Of a DNA stretch of 23,636 nt, positions 21,851-23,636 are shown in pieces. The position numbers and the translations under genes are program-made. This DNA comes from a virus: positions 1 through 23,636 of IMG/VR virus record IMGVR_UViG_3300032322_001669; one strand, given 5' to 3'. The notes beneath the pieces are model-generated. The model was not told the DNA's origin. It ran no database searches and saw only the letters and a program-made list of their open reading frames with translations. Position 1 is the stretch's first letter. Each line of letters begins with the position of its first letter.

Positions 21851-22923
21851 CAGTTTTCAGAATATACCTTTTTTAAAATTTGTTCATTTATCCACTTATA
21901 AGTTTTACGAATGCCTTCTTCAAGTGTCATCGAGTAATCCCATCCAAGTTTTTCGCGGATAAGATCATTGTTTGAGTTACGACCACGAACACCAAGAGGA
22001 CCATCAATGTGTTCTTTATCAACAAACTTAGAAGCAACTTTAGCAGCAGTTTCAACAAGTTGATTGATGGTTACCATTTCTTCAGATCCAATGTTCACTG
22101 GACCCATAAAGTCACTATCCATCAAACGACGGGTTGCTTCAATACACTCATCGATATACAGGAATGAGCGAGTTTGTTTTCCATCACCCCATACTTCTAT
22201 AGATCCACCTTCTTTTGGAAGGTAGGCAACTTTGCGACAAATTGCTGCAGGAGCTTTCTCACGTCCACCTTCCCAAGTTCCTTCGGGACCAAAGATATTA
22301 TGATATCTGGCAACACGCACAGGAATATTATAGTTGCGATTATAGGCAAAATAAAGACGTTCCGAAAAAAGTTTTTCCCAACCATATTCACTGTCTGGAT
22401 CAGCTGGATAAGCACTTTCTTCACGACAATCTGGGTTATCGGGATCAAGTTGATTGTGTTCTGGATACATGCAAGCAGATCCAGAATAGAAAATTTTAGT
22501 CTTATTTACGCCATAGCGTTCATTCATTTTTGCCTGTTGATCAAGCACGTTGAGATTGATTGATACTGAGTTGTGCATAATATCAGCATCATGCTCTCCA
22601 GTGAAAACAAATCCTGCTCCACCCATATCAGCAGCAAACTGATAAACCTCATCAAATACTTGAATATAACGATAAGGAACCGAATTGTAGAAGTTTCCTG
22701 ATGTACCCTTCCATTCAAGGACACGACGAACAAAATCTACATCACGAAGATCTCCAAGAACAAATTCATCTGCCTCAGTTGGAGAAAATTCTGGTCTTTT
22801 CATATCAACTCCACGTACCCAATATCCTTCGGATTTGAGACGTTTAACCATGTGACTACCGATAAAGCCACCTGCACCTAAAACTAGTGCTTTCTTAGTA
22901 TACTGTGTCATACTGGATGCCAT
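21850..22923 (-). CDS. GDP-mannose 3,5-epimerase-like SDR enzyme
   Basis: 357-aa extended short-chain dehydrogenase/reductase. The NAD-binding GxxGxxG is G16-G19-G22. The epimerase-specific motifs are AADMGGAGF, SGSACMYPE, YGWEK and GGREKAPAAICRK. The catalytic set C151, Y180, K184 and K223 corresponds, at a constant offset of 6, to C145, Y174, K178 and K217 of plant GDP-mannose 3,5-epimerase, which supports a true GME rather than a generic epimerase. The enzyme converts GDP-D-mannose to GDP-L-galactose or GDP-L-gulose. This is probably the sugar-donor gene for the three fucosyltransferase-like enzymes downstream. ATG 22921-22923, overlapping the dehydratase gene by 16 bases; M5 is an alternative start. 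Confidence 0.92.
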   Translation of the reverse strand: MASSMTQYTKKALVLGAGGFIGSHMVKRLKSEGYWVRGVDMKRPEFSPTEADEFVLGDLRDVDFVRRVLEWKGTSGNFYNSVPYRYIQVFDEVYQFAADMGGAGFVFTGEHDADIMHNSVSINLNVLDQQAKMNERYGVNKTKIFYSGSACMYPEHNQLDPDNPDCREESAYPADPDSEYGWEKLFSERLYFAYNRNYNIPVRVARYHNIFGPEGTWEGGREKAPAAICRKVAYLPKEGGSIEVWGDGKQTRSFLYIDECIEATRRLMDSDFMGPVNIGSEEMVTINQLVETAAKVASKFVDKEHIDGPLGVRGRNSNNDLIREKLGWDYSMTLEEGIRKTYKWINEQILKKVYSEN

Positions 22924-23636
22924 TGTAAATGATTTTTTGTATAGTTAGCAACGACCTCTTCTATGTAGTCGATCATTTCATCTGTGATTACAGGACTACA
23001 TCCGAGGAAAAATACATTATCCAACACTTTAGATGCGTTAGGATAATTGGATGCTGGTTCAATGTGTTTATAACCAGGATGTGCAAGAATATTACCAGCA
23101 AAATAATTTCTTGTCTGAATACCATGCTGTTCTAAATATTTTACAAGGTTCGGTTTACCGTCCTCATAAACAATAGGAACTCCAAACCAAGAAGTTTCAG
23201 CATGTTCTTTTTCTTCAATAACCCTTGCACCAGGGATCTTAGAGAAGATCTCATGAAGTCTAGTTTTATTGAGACGACGGATGTTGTGTATCTCGGTCTG
23301 CTTCTCCAGTTGTACAAGACCAATAGACCCCTGCAAGTCGGCAGGCTTGAGGTTGTATCCTTGGACGCCGAAGACATACTTATGATCGACATCCTTGTCG
23401 TACCCTTCCAACCAGCGGTCGAAGCGATTACCACAAACACCGTTGGGCAGTTTATTCTGGGATCCTACACAGTAGCATCCACGACCCCACCAGGCAAAAG
23501 ATCTAGCGATCTGGACAATCTCTTCAATGTTAGAGGAAACCATTCCTCCTTCGATAGTACTGATATGATGCGCTGGATAAAACGAACACGACGCTGCGAC
23601 GGCATGTTTGGTAAGAAGATCACCTCTCCACCTACT
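22908..23636 (-). CDS. RfbH/E1-like sugar 3-dehydratase (PLP/PMP enzyme), 5' end beyond window
   Basis: DegT/DnrJ-fold enzyme, open at the right edge; 242 codons are visible. The usual PLP-binding lysine is replaced by histidine in SFYPAHHISTIEGGMV. That is the hallmark of CDP-4-keto-6-deoxyglucose 3-dehydratase (E1/RfbH) and of ColD, which remove a sugar 3-hydroxyl. RfbH-like features continue: GRGCYCVGSQ...GVCGNRF (cysteines placed like the E1 [2Fe-2S] ligands), YNLKPADLQGSIGLVQLEK, TSWFGVPIV and TRNYFAGNILAHPGY. The next step would give a 3-deoxy sugar. The reading frame is open to base 23636, so the ATG at 23543 is internal. First gene seen in the glycan cluster. CDP versus GDP substrate cannot be decided. 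Confidence 0.88.
   Translation of the reverse strand, partial: SRWRGDLLTKHAVAASCSFYPAHHISTIEGGMVSSNIEEIVQIARSFAWWGRGCYCVGSQNKLPNGVCGNRFDRWLEGYDKDVDHKYVFGVQGYNLKPADLQGSIGLVQLEKQTEIHNIRRLNKTRLHEIFSKIPGARVIEEKEHAETSWFGVPIVYEDGKPNLVKYLEQHGIQTRNYFAGNILAHPGYKHIEPASNYPNASKVLDNVFFLGCSPVITDEMIDYIEEVVANYTKNHLQWHPV

Overview
This window looks like part of the genome of a T4-like myovirus infecting marine cyanobacteria (a cyanophage), or a metagenomic contig of one. The evidence is an uninterrupted psbA for photosystem II D1, a PhoH-type ATPase, the flavin-dependent thymidylate synthase ThyX, a phage glutaredoxin, a DUF6433-type protein, several tiny genes of the kind carried by these phages, 8-bp (N)ATAAATA late-promoter octamers, and AT-rich tightly packed genes almost all on one strand. 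No host core genes, tRNAs, insertion sequences or CRISPR arrays were seen.

Layout, read on the minus strand from high to low coordinates. (1) 23636-9228 is a glycan cluster of 16 genes in which all 15 neighbouring pairs overlap by 1-20 bases. It holds a sugar 3-dehydratase (RfbH/E1-like), a GDP-mannose 3,5-epimerase, two FkbM-like methyltransferases, about ten glycosyltransferases of different families (GT2, GT10, two GT11-like, GT17, GT25, GT7C-like, exostosin-like, DUF5672), a 2OG-Fe(II) oxygenase, and two proteins each made of two TOD1/MUCI70 (DUF616) domains. (2) 9227-8041 is psbA with its own early-type sigma70 promoter, an overlapping late octamer and a 5' stem-loop. (3) 6808-8040 is an amidinotransferase, the only plus-strand gene, which meets psbA stop codon to stop codon. 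(4) 6743-4106 holds small phage genes (a 91-aa protein, glutaredoxin, a 72-aa membrane protein, a DUF6433-like protein, 49-, 43- and 60-aa proteins) and thyX, driven by three near-consensus sigma70 promoters. (5) 4109-1 holds a full carbamoyltransferase, a half-length paralogue with only the Kae1-like domain, a radical SAM protein, an 83-aa protein and phoH, which runs off the left edge.

How the parts may work together is inference. The glycan cluster could build or remodel an L-sugar-containing glycan on the host envelope or the virion. The epimerase would supply GDP-L-galactose or L-gulose, fucose-like donors that GT10/GT11-type enzymes could use. The carbamoyltransferases, radical SAM protein and amidinotransferase add possible carbamoyl and guanidino decoration. 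psbA, phoH, thyX and glutaredoxin fit the usual metabolic support of a cyanophage infection. Notable regulatory architecture includes a terminator whose loop contains the -35 box of the next promoter, a plus-strand late octamer nested in the spacer of a divergent early promoter, and 5'-terminal stem-loops on two early transcripts.
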